The notes beneath the pieces are model-generated. The model was not told the origin of the DNA and did no database searches. It was given only the letters and a program-made list of their open reading frames with translations. This document shows positions 1 to 6,216 of a DNA stretch of 64,000 nucleotides, in pieces. Source of the DNA: an uncultured Alphaproteobacteria bacterium (lineage in GTDB: Bacteria; Pseudomonadota; Alphaproteobacteria; RF32; CAG-239). Within the stretch, counting starts at the first letter, position 1; each line of letters opens with the position of its first letter. Made by a program: the position numbers and the translations under genes. Location: positions 1 to 64,000 of the forward strand of contig CAKQPS010000002.1 in assembly GCA_934270475.1 (NCBI GenBank), written 5' to 3'.

Positions 1-54
1 CGTGAAGGCGGTCACACAGTTGGCGCCGGCGTTGTTTCTAAGATTTTGAAATAA
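1..54 (+). CDS. tuf: Elongation factor Tu, 3' end only
   Basis: The reading frame open from the first base encodes a 17-residue C-terminus and stops at TAA (52-54). Its residues (GGHTVGAGVVSKILK) match the end of the EF-Tu beta-barrel domain 3, normally GGRTVGAGVV-K-I. EF-Tu delivers aminoacyl-tRNA to the ribosome as a GTP complex. The rest of the gene lies before the window. A strong intrinsic terminator follows 17 bases later, so this gene ends its transcription unit. Confidence 0.85.
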   Translation, partial: REGGHTVGAGVVSKILK

Positions 55-70
55 TCTCGCCGAGTACGTT

Positions 71-113
71 AAAAAAAATCTCCATTATTCTATTGAATAA
101 TGGAGATTTTTTG
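71..113 (+). terminator. Intrinsic terminator of tuf
   Basis: Arms at 74-90 and 95-111 are complementary over about 17 bp (core ATCTCCATTATTC / GAATAATGGAGAT) around a TATT loop. The 3' arm runs into a T tract. A-rich on one side and T-rich on the other, so it could also work on the minus strand. Confidence 0.9.
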
Positions 114-131
114 TTGCAGGCAAACATTGTT

Positions 132-261
132 TTTCTTTTATGAAAGAATTTTAGACGATTTTTATGGTATATTTCTTTTATAAAGGAAATTTCACCATAT
201 TTTATTGATTTTTTCTTTTATAAAGGAAAAATTTATTGATTTTTACTCATTTTTCTTTTAT
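132..261 (+). promoter_or_regulatory. Four-copy motif array with exact 40-bp period
   Basis: TTTCTTTTAT occurs at 132, 172, 212 and 252, exactly 40 bp apart. The two central copies extend to an 18-bp near-palindrome, TTTCTTTTATAAAGGAAA (172-189 and 212-229), symmetric about TTTATAAA. The outer copies keep only the left half. The array ends 22 bases before the ATPase start codon at 284. Even spacing of close to four helical turns suggests a protein binding one DNA face, perhaps the ATPase or a partner. Function is inference. Confidence 0.6.
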
Positions 262-283
262 ATTATAAAAAAGTGAGGTAAAA

Positions 284-1498
284 ATGATAAACAGACCTAT
301 ATATTTGAACAAATTACTGAGTTTCAAAGATAAAGAACAAATAAAAGTTATTACAGGTATCCGACGCTGCGGAAAATCAAAGCTACTGGATATGTTTATT
401 GAACACCTCAAATTAAACGGCGTAAAAACAGAAAACATTATAAAATATGATTTCGAATCACTAAAATATAAGGATATGACTTATCAAAAATTATATGAAG
501 AAGTGATTGAAAAAAGCAAAAACGCCGCTGGCAAAATTTATTTATTTTTTGATGAAATTCAAAAAGTTGAACAATGGGAACTGGCTATAAACTCATTCAG
601 AGTCGATTTAGACGCCGATATATATATTACCGGTTCAAATGCTTATTTATTATCATCTCAACTGGCAACATATTTATCCGGCAGATATGTTGAAATAAAA
701 GTTTTGCCTTTATCCTTCAAAGAATTTTTAGAATTCAACACTTTTGCCGAAAATGTAACAATATCACAAAAATTTGCTCTCTATTTAAGATACGGCGGAA
801 TGCCAATGCTGGCAGATTTCAATTTCAATGAAGAAGCTATAAATCAAGTATTGGACGGCATTTATTCTTCGGTTATTGTTAAGGACGTTATAAACCAAGC
901 AGATGTGCGAGACATCGATTTACTTGAAAAAATAGTCAGATTTTTGGCTGACAATATCGGCAATACAACTTCAACAAACAACATAAAAAATCTTTTGTTA
1001 AGCGAAAAGAGAATTGATAAAAAAACAAACGTAAGTACGGTTGACAATTATATAAACCTCTTAAAAAACGCTTTTATTTTTTATAATGTTTCACGTTTTG
1101 ATATAAAAGGGAAAGACTACCTGAAAACACAAAGCAAATATTATATTGTAGATATCGGACTAAGAAATTATTTGCTCGGATTCAGAAATATAGACAGAGG
1201 ACATATTCTTGAAAATATTGTATTTTTAGAATTATTGCGCCGCGGCTATCAAATAAGCATAGGTTCTATCGGAGACAAGGAAGTCGACTTTATTGCAAGT
1301 AAATCAGCGGAAAAAATATATATTCAAGTTACAGAAACTTTACTTAACGAAAACACAAAAAAACGAGAATTAGCCCCATTGCTGGCAATTAAAGATAATT
1401 ATCCGAAAATTATTTTAACAACTGATGAATTATTTAGCAACAGCGATGAAAACGGCATAAAAATTATTAACATAATTGATTGGCTGCTAAGCAATTAA
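284..1498 (+). CDS. AAA+ ATPase with C-terminal DUF4143 domain
   Basis: This 404-residue protein has the AAA_14 / DUF4143 layout. Walker A GIRRCGKS is at residues 25-32, Walker B YLFFDEIQ at about 86-93, and a sensor-like TGSN at about 116-119. The C-terminal part (EVDFI about 330, then YIQVTETL) resembles the nuclease-like fold found in this family. GAGGT lies 7 bases before the ATG. The gene stands alone after tuf and has its own upstream motif array. These ATPases are common, scattered accessory genes in gut bacteria, and their biological role is not settled. Family assignment is firm; no specific substrate can be read from the sequence. Confidence 0.88.
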   Translation: MINRPIYLNKLLSFKDKEQIKVITGIRRCGKSKLLDMFIEHLKLNGVKTENIIKYDFESLKYKDMTYQKLYEEVIEKSKNAAGKIYLFFDEIQKVEQWELAINSFRVDLDADIYITGSNAYLLSSQLATYLSGRYVEIKVLPLSFKEFLEFNTFAENVTISQKFALYLRYGGMPMLADFNFNEEAINQVLDGIYSSVIVKDVINQADVRDIDLLEKIVRFLADNIGNTTSTNNIKNLLLSEKRIDKKTNVSTVDNYINLLKNAFIFYNVSRFDIKGKDYLKTQSKYYIVDIGLRNYLLGFRNIDRGHILENIVFLELLRRGYQISIGSIGDKEVDFIASKSAEKIYIQVTETLLNENTKKRELAPLLAIKDNYPKIILTTDELFSNSDENGIKIINIIDWLLSN

Positions 1499-1505
1499 AC
1501 AAAAA

Positions 1506-1536
1506 GAAACGCCCGAGTTAGGAGCAAGGGCGTTTC
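1506..1536 (-). terminator. Terminator for the pilin-like gene (minus strand)
   Basis: GAAACGCCC (1506-1514) pairs with GGGCGTTTC (1528-1536). On the minus strand the hairpin is followed by TTTTTG, so it terminates leftward transcription from the 1641-2348 gene. The adjacent ATPase may also end here. Confidence 0.7.
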
Positions 1537-1581
1537 GGAGAAAAACTGCCGCTTTTTTTTGACTATGAGGGTAAACGGCTA

Positions 1582-1640
1582 GTTTTTGGAAAACGCGGAC
1601 GGTTTGAGACTAGTCTATCAAACCGCTCACTTTTCCAAAC
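1582..1640 (-). other. Long 3' UTR stem-loop after the pilin-like gene
   Basis: An outer stem pairs 1582-1593 with 1631-1640 (GTTTTTGGAAAA / TTTTCCAAAC, two-base bulge). An inner stem pairs CGGTTTGA (1600-1607) with TCAAACCG (1618-1625), and the loop contains the palindrome GACTAGTC (1608-1615). It lies directly after the stop codon of the pilin-like gene, before its terminator. It may be an RNA stability or processing structure. A recombination site is possible but unsupported. Confidence 0.5.
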
Positions 1641-2348
1641 TCAGTAATATTTCCACTGCAGCGAGCAGGTATTACCTTTGGTGCAAGAACAAGATTGAGC
1701 CGCTTCAACCACAGACATCGGCACGGACAAGTTCTTGCCGCCAGGAGTAGCGACAGCAGCCTTTACAATATCACCAGCGGTTGCATCTGAATTCAATTTT
1801 GTACCTTTGTCACCGATAAACACGCCATCAATAGCTATTTTATCAGCACCATTACCATCAGCATCCCCTGTTGAAGATTCACCGCTGGCGCGAATAGCAA
1901 TCAAACCTGATGAATAACCGGAACCCCAGTCATTGGTCGCCAAAGTAATGCAGGCTTCGCGAGAAATACCGGAAAACGCCAACACAAACGCTTTTTTATC
2001 AGTAGCGTCAGTACTACCTGATACGTGAATATCAACAGTACCATTAAACGCATTAGTTAAATGGTCATATTTACCTTGAGAATCTTTAACTACCAATTCA
2101 TCAGGCACAACCCCCATAGAAACGGCGGTTTCATTATTCAAGCCATCGTATGTATTTTGCTGAGCGTAAAGAGTTTTAATGTTTGCCACCAACATAGAAA
2201 CGTTGTCGGCAATTTTGTTGGTTTTAAATTTATTCATGGCTTTAGAGTAACCGGCAATACCGCCCACGCTCAAAACGCCGATGATTGCCAGCACGCCCAA
2301 CATTTCAATCATTGAACGACCAGCTTCTAATTTCTTATAATTATTCAT
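1641..2348 (-). CDS. Type IV pilin-like / pseudopilin protein A
   Basis: The 235-residue precursor has a classic type III signal: a short basic leader ending in Gly10, then RSMIEMLGVLAIIGVLSVGG with Glu at mature position +5. A prepilin peptidase should cut after Gly10, leaving one hydrophobic helix for membrane storage and filament assembly. The rest is a soluble domain with Cys at the start of ACITLA and a Cys-rich tail (SCSCTKGNTC) that can form disulfides. A candidate prepilin peptidase lies at 57416. The first 30 residues are nearly identical to the pilin at 11150, but the bodies differ. The start has GGAAGAG upstream, and structured RNA A ends 32 nt before it. It could be a minor pilin or a pseudopilin. 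Confidence 0.85.
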   Translation of the reverse strand: MNNYKKLEAGRSMIEMLGVLAIIGVLSVGGIAGYSKAMNKFKTNKIADNVSMLVANIKTLYAQQNTYDGLNNETAVSMGVVPDELVVKDSQGKYDHLTNAFNGTVDIHVSGSTDATDKKAFVLAFSGISREACITLATNDWGSGYSSGLIAIRASGESSTGDADGNGADKIAIDGVFIGDKGTKLNSDATAGDIVKAAVATPGGKNLSVPMSVVEAAQSCSCTKGNTCSLQWKYY

Positions 2349-2380
2349 TGTTTTTCTCTTCCATAATTCTTGTTAAACAC

Positions 2381-2576
2381 AAAAAAAAGCTACCGAAAGG
2401 CAGCTGGAAGTTCGTAACTACTAATCAAAAAATAGTGTAGCATATTAGCTGAAATATCAGCCTATTTTGCTACCTTCCAGCCATATGGCTAGAAGGTATA
2501 CACAAAATTTACGTCTTTGTACCTAGACGTTTGATTACGAGGCTACGACACCCCAGACAGACCTTCATCTATCCAA
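2381..2576 (-). ncRNA. Structured leader RNA A (candidate attenuator, new family)
   Basis: Read leftward from about 2576. The conserved 5' block UCUGGGGUGU (2549-2560 region) leads into closing stem P1: 2413-2416 with 2544-2547, and TAATCAA 2422-2428 with TTGATTA 2531-2537. Inside are hairpin P2 (2511-2530, ACGTC/GACGT), hairpin P3 (2471-2498) and stem P4 (2437-2442 with 2468-2473) carrying a small hairpin (2448-2461). A pseudoknot can form between 2403-2410 and 2474-2481 (GCTGGAAG/CTTCCAGC). It shares two bases with the terminator stem (2389-2394 with 2399-2404, then U8). The pilin start is 32 nt downstream. The same architecture recurs in elements B, C and D. Confidence 0.75.
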
Positions 2577-2581
2577 TTATT

Positions 2582-2610
2582 AGAGTAGCAAAGATATTTG
2601 AAAATGTAAA
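2582..2610 (-). promoter_or_regulatory. Promoter of leader RNA A
   Basis: On the minus strand: -35 TTTACA (2605-2610), 17-nt spacer, -10 TACTCT (2582-2587). The surrounding ATCTTTACATT...CAAATA is shared with the promoter of RNA C and partly with that of RNA B, so the promoter travels with the RNA. Confidence 0.6.
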
Positions 2611-2699
2611 GATGAAATAAGTTATATAACTTTAGTAATAGCGCTATATTTAAGCAGACATATCATACTGGATACTCGGTAAATAAGCTAGCGCTCAAA

Positions 2700-3097
2700 G
2701 CCTAGGAAGATAAATATTGATACCTTTAACACCCCTCACCCGAGGCTTGCGCCTCGACCAACAAGCCATCAAAGAAAGAACTTTTATATTTCTCAATCTG
2801 CCTGACACGCGGCAGATATAACAAACGAGGTGCAGCCAATACCTCCAGTATTGGCAAGCCGAGCGCGTGTATTAGATGCCGATGTGTCGGCAGACCCTTC
2901 GGGCAAACAATAAAATTTGTCCTGCTTGCTCCTTTTGCTTGGTGTAGCGCTCTCTACACCGGCGCAAAAAGAACGGCGCATTACTTCTTTTATTGTTTGT
3001 TGCGAGGTATAAAAGTCCTTCCTTTGGTGGCTCTTGGGGGCGTGGTTATTGGATTGCTTCGCTATGCTCGCAATGACGATAGAATAAGTAGTTGGCA
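2700..3097. repeat. Hairpin-rich intergenic region, probably a dispersed repeat
   Basis: About 400 bases hold a string of short inverted repeats: TCTGCC/GGCAGA near 2798, CCAATA/TATTGG near 2838, GCCGA/TCGGC near 2878, and GGTGTAG/CTACACC near 2940. The segment ends in ATTGCTTCGCTATGCTCGCAATGAC (3052-3076), which resembles the dispersed palindromes seen in many host-associated bacterial genomes. A minus-strand reading frame crosses the region, but its product looks like translated repeat and I do not call it a gene. Between 2611 and 2700 I see nothing else. Confidence 0.45.
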
Positions 3098-3682
3098 TTA
3101 AAAGTCATAATTCGGCAGGCGGGAGAATTTGTCAGCAAGAGCATGATATGCCGCGGAAATTTGCTTAAACTTTTCTTCGGCATTTTCGTCTTGTTTATTA
3201 ACATCAGGGTGATATTTTTTAGCCAACTTTTTATACTGTTTCTTCAAAGTCTCTGGATTAAGGTCTCTAATATCCATTTCTAAAGTTTGAATGTAACAGC
3301 GTTCTTCAACCGTAAAATATATGCCGTCCGCCGAATATTCGCGGCTGGAATCGGACGGATTAGCATAATCGGAATCGAAAAATTCCGCCTCTTCCCATAA
3401 ATCATAACCAAACTGATAGCGAACTTTTGACTTGAATCCTTTTTTGAAGTGCATTTTAGAGCGCAGATGCTCTTCTTCCTCGGCGGCGCTTTCGCCGTTG
3501 CCGTAATAATTCCACTTGGCGTTATATTCCTGCACATGTTTAAGGCAGAACCAGTAATATTCCTTCAACTTACGGTCTTTAGGCGCGCGGTATTCCCCCT
3601 TTTCGGTACACCCTGGGTGGTCGCATTTGTGCTCGACATTGTCATTTTGCGGCGCATAATATTTTTTGGTTCTTTTTAACAT
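3098..3682 (-). CDS. DnaJ-domain protein with C-terminal J domain
   Basis: This 194-residue protein ends in a J domain (about residues 138-190) with the diagnostic HPD in KKYHPDVNKQ, followed by the helix EEKFKQISAAYHAL. The N-terminal half has CDHPGC and a downstream WFCLKH, perhaps one metal site, and is otherwise polar. J domains stimulate ATP hydrolysis by DnaK-type chaperones. There is no G/F-rich linker or DnaJ zinc domain, so this is not DnaJ itself. Alphaproteobacteria carry a conserved family with this reversed arrangement. It is divergent from mutM, with 108 bases between. Confidence 0.85.
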   Translation of the reverse strand: MLKRTKKYYAPQNDNVEHKCDHPGCTEKGEYRAPKDRKLKEYYWFCLKHVQEYNAKWNYYGNGESAAEEEEHLRSKMHFKKGFKSKVRYQFGYDLWEEAEFFDSDYANPSDSSREYSADGIYFTVEERCYIQTLEMDIRDLNPETLKKQYKKLAKKYHPDVNKQDENAEEKFKQISAAYHALADKFSRLPNYDF

Positions 3683-3790
3683 AAACTTCCTTTTATAAAC
3701 ATTCAGAATAGTTTAATCCTGTTTATAAATAATGGCAAGCAGATTGCAAACAAATTCTACACCGTTATTATAAATGGCAAGGAGATTGAA

Positions 3791-4624
3791 ATGCCTGAGT
3801 TACCGGAAGTAGAAACCATAAAAAATACTGTTGCCAAAACATTGCTGCACGCCCGCATAAATAACGTAACCGTGCGGCAGCGTAAATTTCGGCAAGCCGT
3901 GCCGGAAGATTTTGAACAGCGAGTAAGCGGCGCCACGGTTATTACCTTGCGGCGAATCGCTAAATATATGCTGGTGGATTTGGATAACGGGCAAACCATT
4001 ATTTGGCACTTTGGCATGAGCGGAAAAATCAAAATAGAATCGAGTCTTCCGGAAAATTTAGACAAGCATGACCATATAATTTTTGAAACTTCCAACGGCG
4101 TTATTATTTATAACGATGTGCGGCGGTTCGGACTGGTTACGGTCTGCGAATCCGACAAGCTGAAAGAGAATCCGCTGCTTACCGAATTAGGCTTAGACCC
4201 GTGGGAAAAAGAACTGACACCGGAATATTTGCAAAACAAGCTGAAAAAGAAAAAATGCGCCGTAAAAATATCATTGCTTGACCAAAGCATTATTTGTGGA
4301 ATCGGCAATATTTATGCTTCGGAAATTCTTTATAAAGCGCGAATCCTGCCGGATAGAGAATCCGACAAAGTAAGCCTTGAAGAATGTGCACTGATTATTA
4401 AATATACACGAGAAATTTTAGAAAAAGCCATTGCCGCTGGTGGTTCAACCATTCACGATTATAAACGTCCGGACGGCGACATCGGCTATTTTCAAAACCA
4501 GCACTGCGTCTATAACAAAACCGGACAACGCTGTCCCGATTGCTGCTGCGGCGGTAAAAGCCATATTGAAAAAATTGTGCTGGGCGGACGTTCAACTTTT
4601 TTCTGTCCGGTTTTGCAAAAATAA
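3791..4624 (+). CDS. mutM: Formamidopyrimidine-DNA glycosylase
   Basis: The 277-residue protein removes oxidised purines such as 8-oxoguanine from DNA and nicks the abasic site. It begins MPELPEVE, supplying the catalytic Pro2 and Glu3. HFGMSGKIKI (about 76-85) matches the family HLGMSG loop, and GIGNIYASE is the conserved helix-two-turn-helix segment. The C-terminal zinc finger is unusual: a CPDC pair is present, but the usual final CPxCQ reads CPVLQ, so the fourth ligand is missing unless a neighbouring Cys in CCCGG substitutes. AGGAG precedes the next gene, which follows after 10 bases, suggesting an operon. Confidence 0.95.
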   Translation: MPELPEVETIKNTVAKTLLHARINNVTVRQRKFRQAVPEDFEQRVSGATVITLRRIAKYMLVDLDNGQTIIWHFGMSGKIKIESSLPENLDKHDHIIFETSNGVIIYNDVRRFGLVTVCESDKLKENPLLTELGLDPWEKELTPEYLQNKLKKKKCAVKISLLDQSIICGIGNIYASEILYKARILPDRESDKVSLEECALIIKYTREILEKAIAAGGSTIHDYKRPDGDIGYFQNQHCVYNKTGQRCPDCCCGGKSHIEKIVLGGRSTFFCPVLQK

Positions 4625-4634
4625 GGAGAATGCT

Positions 4635-4997
4635 ATGAAAAAAATTTTTTTAAGCCTTTTTCTTTTATTGAGTTTAACTGTGCCGGCTGTTGCCGCTAAT
4701 TTTGTGGAAGGCATGGAAGATGTACCGATGATGGACGGGTTATCGCAGATTACTCAAGACGACATTTCTTTTGGCAACGAGGAAACCCGCCTTTTGGAAG
4801 CCTATTTAACATCAAGGCGCCTAAAATTTGCCGCAGTGGCAAATTTTTATAAAGAATCGCTGCCGCAACTGGGCTGGATATATCAAGGGAATCGGAGCAA
4901 CGGTCTGCTGTTTGACCGCGACGGCGAGACGCTGGAAATTATCAGAGAATCGGCAAAACCTTTGGTGGTACGCATAACAGTCAAGACAAAACCTTAA
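4635..4997 (+). CDS. Small secreted protein of unknown function
   Basis: The 120-residue product starts at ATG 4635, preceded by AAGGAG (4623-4628). A signal peptide is clear: basic MKK, a hydrophobic run and AVA-A at about residues 18-21. The mature part is predicted periplasmic. Its line of GNEETRLLEAYLTS, FYKESLPQLGW and GETLEIIRE suggests a small mixed alpha/beta domain. I do not recognise a named family. It directly follows mutM and precedes rpsT, a position where alphaproteobacteria often keep a similar small exported protein. An in-frame extension back into mutM is rejected because of the signal peptide and ribosome site. Confidence 0.75.
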   Translation: MKKIFLSLFLLLSLTVPAVAANFVEGMEDVPMMDGLSQITQDDISFGNEETRLLEAYLTSRRLKFAAVANFYKESLPQLGWIYQGNRSNGLLFDRDGETLEIIRESAKPLVVRITVKTKP

Positions 4998-5025
4998 AAA
5001 ATCACAAAGATTTTGAAAAATTTAG

Positions 5026-5054
5026 TTGACTTCAAGAACGGTCGTGGTTATAAA
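5026..5054 (+). promoter_or_regulatory. rpsT promoter
   Basis: TTGACT (5026-5031), a 17-nt spacer and TATAAA (5049-5054) form a near-consensus housekeeping promoter. The expected start gives a leader of about 45 nt before rpsT at 5108. Confidence 0.75.
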
Positions 5055-5107
5055 GTTTACCAGAGTAAATTTTGTGTTAACTAAACAATTTTAATAGGAA
5101 GAAAATT

Positions 5108-5368
5108 ATGGCCAATCATAAATCGGCAAAAACAAGAATCGTAAGAAACAACAAACGCAGTTTGATTAACGGCGCACGCAGAAGCCGCGTTAGAACTTTT
5201 GTTAAAAAAGTTGACGCCTTGATTAACGCTAAAGACAAAGAAGCAGCTGCTGCAGCTTTTATTACTGCTGAAAGCGAAATGATGAGAGCCGCTCAAAAAG
5301 GCGTTTTCAAAAAGAACACAGCTTCTCGTACGATTTCTCGTTTAGCTCAAAAAATTAAAGCTCTTTAA
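5108..5368 (+). CDS. rpsT: 30S ribosomal protein S20
   Basis: The 86-residue basic protein begins MANHKSAKTRIVRNNKR, typical of S20, and ends ASRTISRLAQKIKAL. S20 binds 16S rRNA early in small-subunit assembly. Length and Lys/Arg content match the family. GGAAG lies just before the start. It has its own strong promoter and terminator, so it is monocistronic, and it lies upstream of dnaA as in many alphaproteobacteria. Confidence 0.97.
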   Translation: MANHKSAKTRIVRNNKRSLINGARRSRVRTFVKKVDALINAKDKEAAAAAFITAESEMMRAAQKGVFKKNTASRTISRLAQKIKAL

Positions 5369-5395
5369 TTTTTTAAAGACTCTAGGAAAATCCTG

Positions 5396-5437
5396 AAATG
5401 CAAGTTGTTACCCTTGGGGGACAATTTGCATTTTTTG
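5396..5437 (+). terminator. Intrinsic terminator of rpsT
   Basis: AAATGCAA (5396-5403) pairs with TTGCATTT (5426-5433), extended by GTTGT/ACAAT inside. A T tract follows. Confidence 0.85.
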
Positions 5438-5776
5438 TTGTAAAACAATAAGTTATATTCCGACTCTGCAAAAATACCTTGTCAAGATATTTAATTGCAA
5501 TGTTCGCAAAAAGTTCTCTTGTAATTATGTTTTTTTGCTGTTAACACTTAATTTAGATTTTGAAGAAATGATGTTTAATAATTTGATGAGGTTTAAAAAT
5601 AAATTAAAAAATAAACACCATCAAAAATTGGAGAACAAAAACTGAAAAATTGACAGCACTAGGCAAAACAGCAAAAACCGATAAGCTAAATATGCAGATT
5701 TGGTAATGCTTTTTTGCACGGCAAAAAGCTGGAGGCAGTTATTCTGCAGACGGCAATTTGCAAAGGGTTAGTTTGC

Positions 5777-5954
5777 GGCTGGTTGGCGGGCTTGTTGGCA
5801 AGAGGCTGGTTGGCGGGCTTGTTGGCAAGAGGCTGATTGGCGGGCTTGTTGGCAAGAGGCTGGTTGGCGGGCTTGTTGGCAAGAGGCTGATTGGCGGGCT
5901 TATTGGCAAGAGGCTGATTGGCGGGCTTATTGGCAAGAGGCTGGTTGGCGGGCT
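5777..5954 (+). repeat. 27-bp minisatellite upstream of dnaA
   Basis: Six full copies of a 27-bp unit (GGCTGGTTGGCGGGCTTGTT plus GGCAAGA) run head to tail at 5777, 5804, 5831, 5858, 5885 and 5912, with a partial seventh from 5939. Variation is limited to G/A at two positions. The plus strand is strongly G-rich. The array lies in the 848-bp gap between rpsT and dnaA. All frames stay open because the unit is a multiple of three, so the long reading frames here are not evidence of a gene. I see no consensus DnaA boxes in this gap. An origin-related role is possible but unproven. Confidence 0.85.
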
Positions 5955-6080
5955 GTTGTTTTTGCAAGCGGCTGATTGACTGGTTGGCAAAGAACTACTT
6001 TGCAAGTGGACTAGTTGGTAAGCGGTCGTTTTGTGAGGGGCTAGTTTGCGAGCTGTTGTTTTTGCAAGCGGCTGATTGAC
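5952..6080 (+). repeat. 29-bp direct repeat, exactly 100 bp apart
   Basis: GCTGTTGTTTTTGCAAGCGG plus CTGATTGAC occurs at 5952-5980 and again at 6052-6080. Between and after them are decayed relatives of the same G/T-rich words (TGCAAGTGGACTAGTTGG and similar). This looks like an older, degenerate part of the neighbouring minisatellite. Confidence 0.75.
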
Positions 6081-6216
6081 AAGTGGCTGTTTGGCGAAAG
6101 GCTGGTTTTCAGACTGCTAGTTTTGAGAAAAGCTTTTTGCCATGGTTGTTTTCCAGTTTATCATTTCGGATACTTAATATTATTTGGAACAATTTTAACT
6201 GAACAGGATATTGAAG

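Noticed and set aside
132..261. CRISPR-like array from 40-bp periodicity
   Set aside because: Spacers are short, AT-rich and similar to each other; there are only four partial copies beside a promoter, so an operator array fits better.
2381..2576. tmRNA, SRP RNA, or an integron attC site
   Set aside because: There is no tRNA-like acceptor end or tag frame, no SRP core, and no RYYYAAC/GTTRRRY core pair or integrase. The promoter plus terminator and 5' position fit a leader.
2793..3098. 101-residue minus-strand protein
   Set aside because: The frame crosses several inverted repeats and the ATTGCTTCGC palindrome. Its product has no domain and no ribosome site.
5686..6005. Long reading frames of PANQPLANK- or LVGGLVGKR-type repeats on both strands as a protein gene
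   Set aside because: The 27-bp unit is divisible by three, so every frame stays open. There is no ribosome site, and the reading exists on both strands, which is typical of a minisatellite.
5777..6080. CRISPR array
   Set aside because: Units are contiguous with no unique spacers and no cas genes are nearby.
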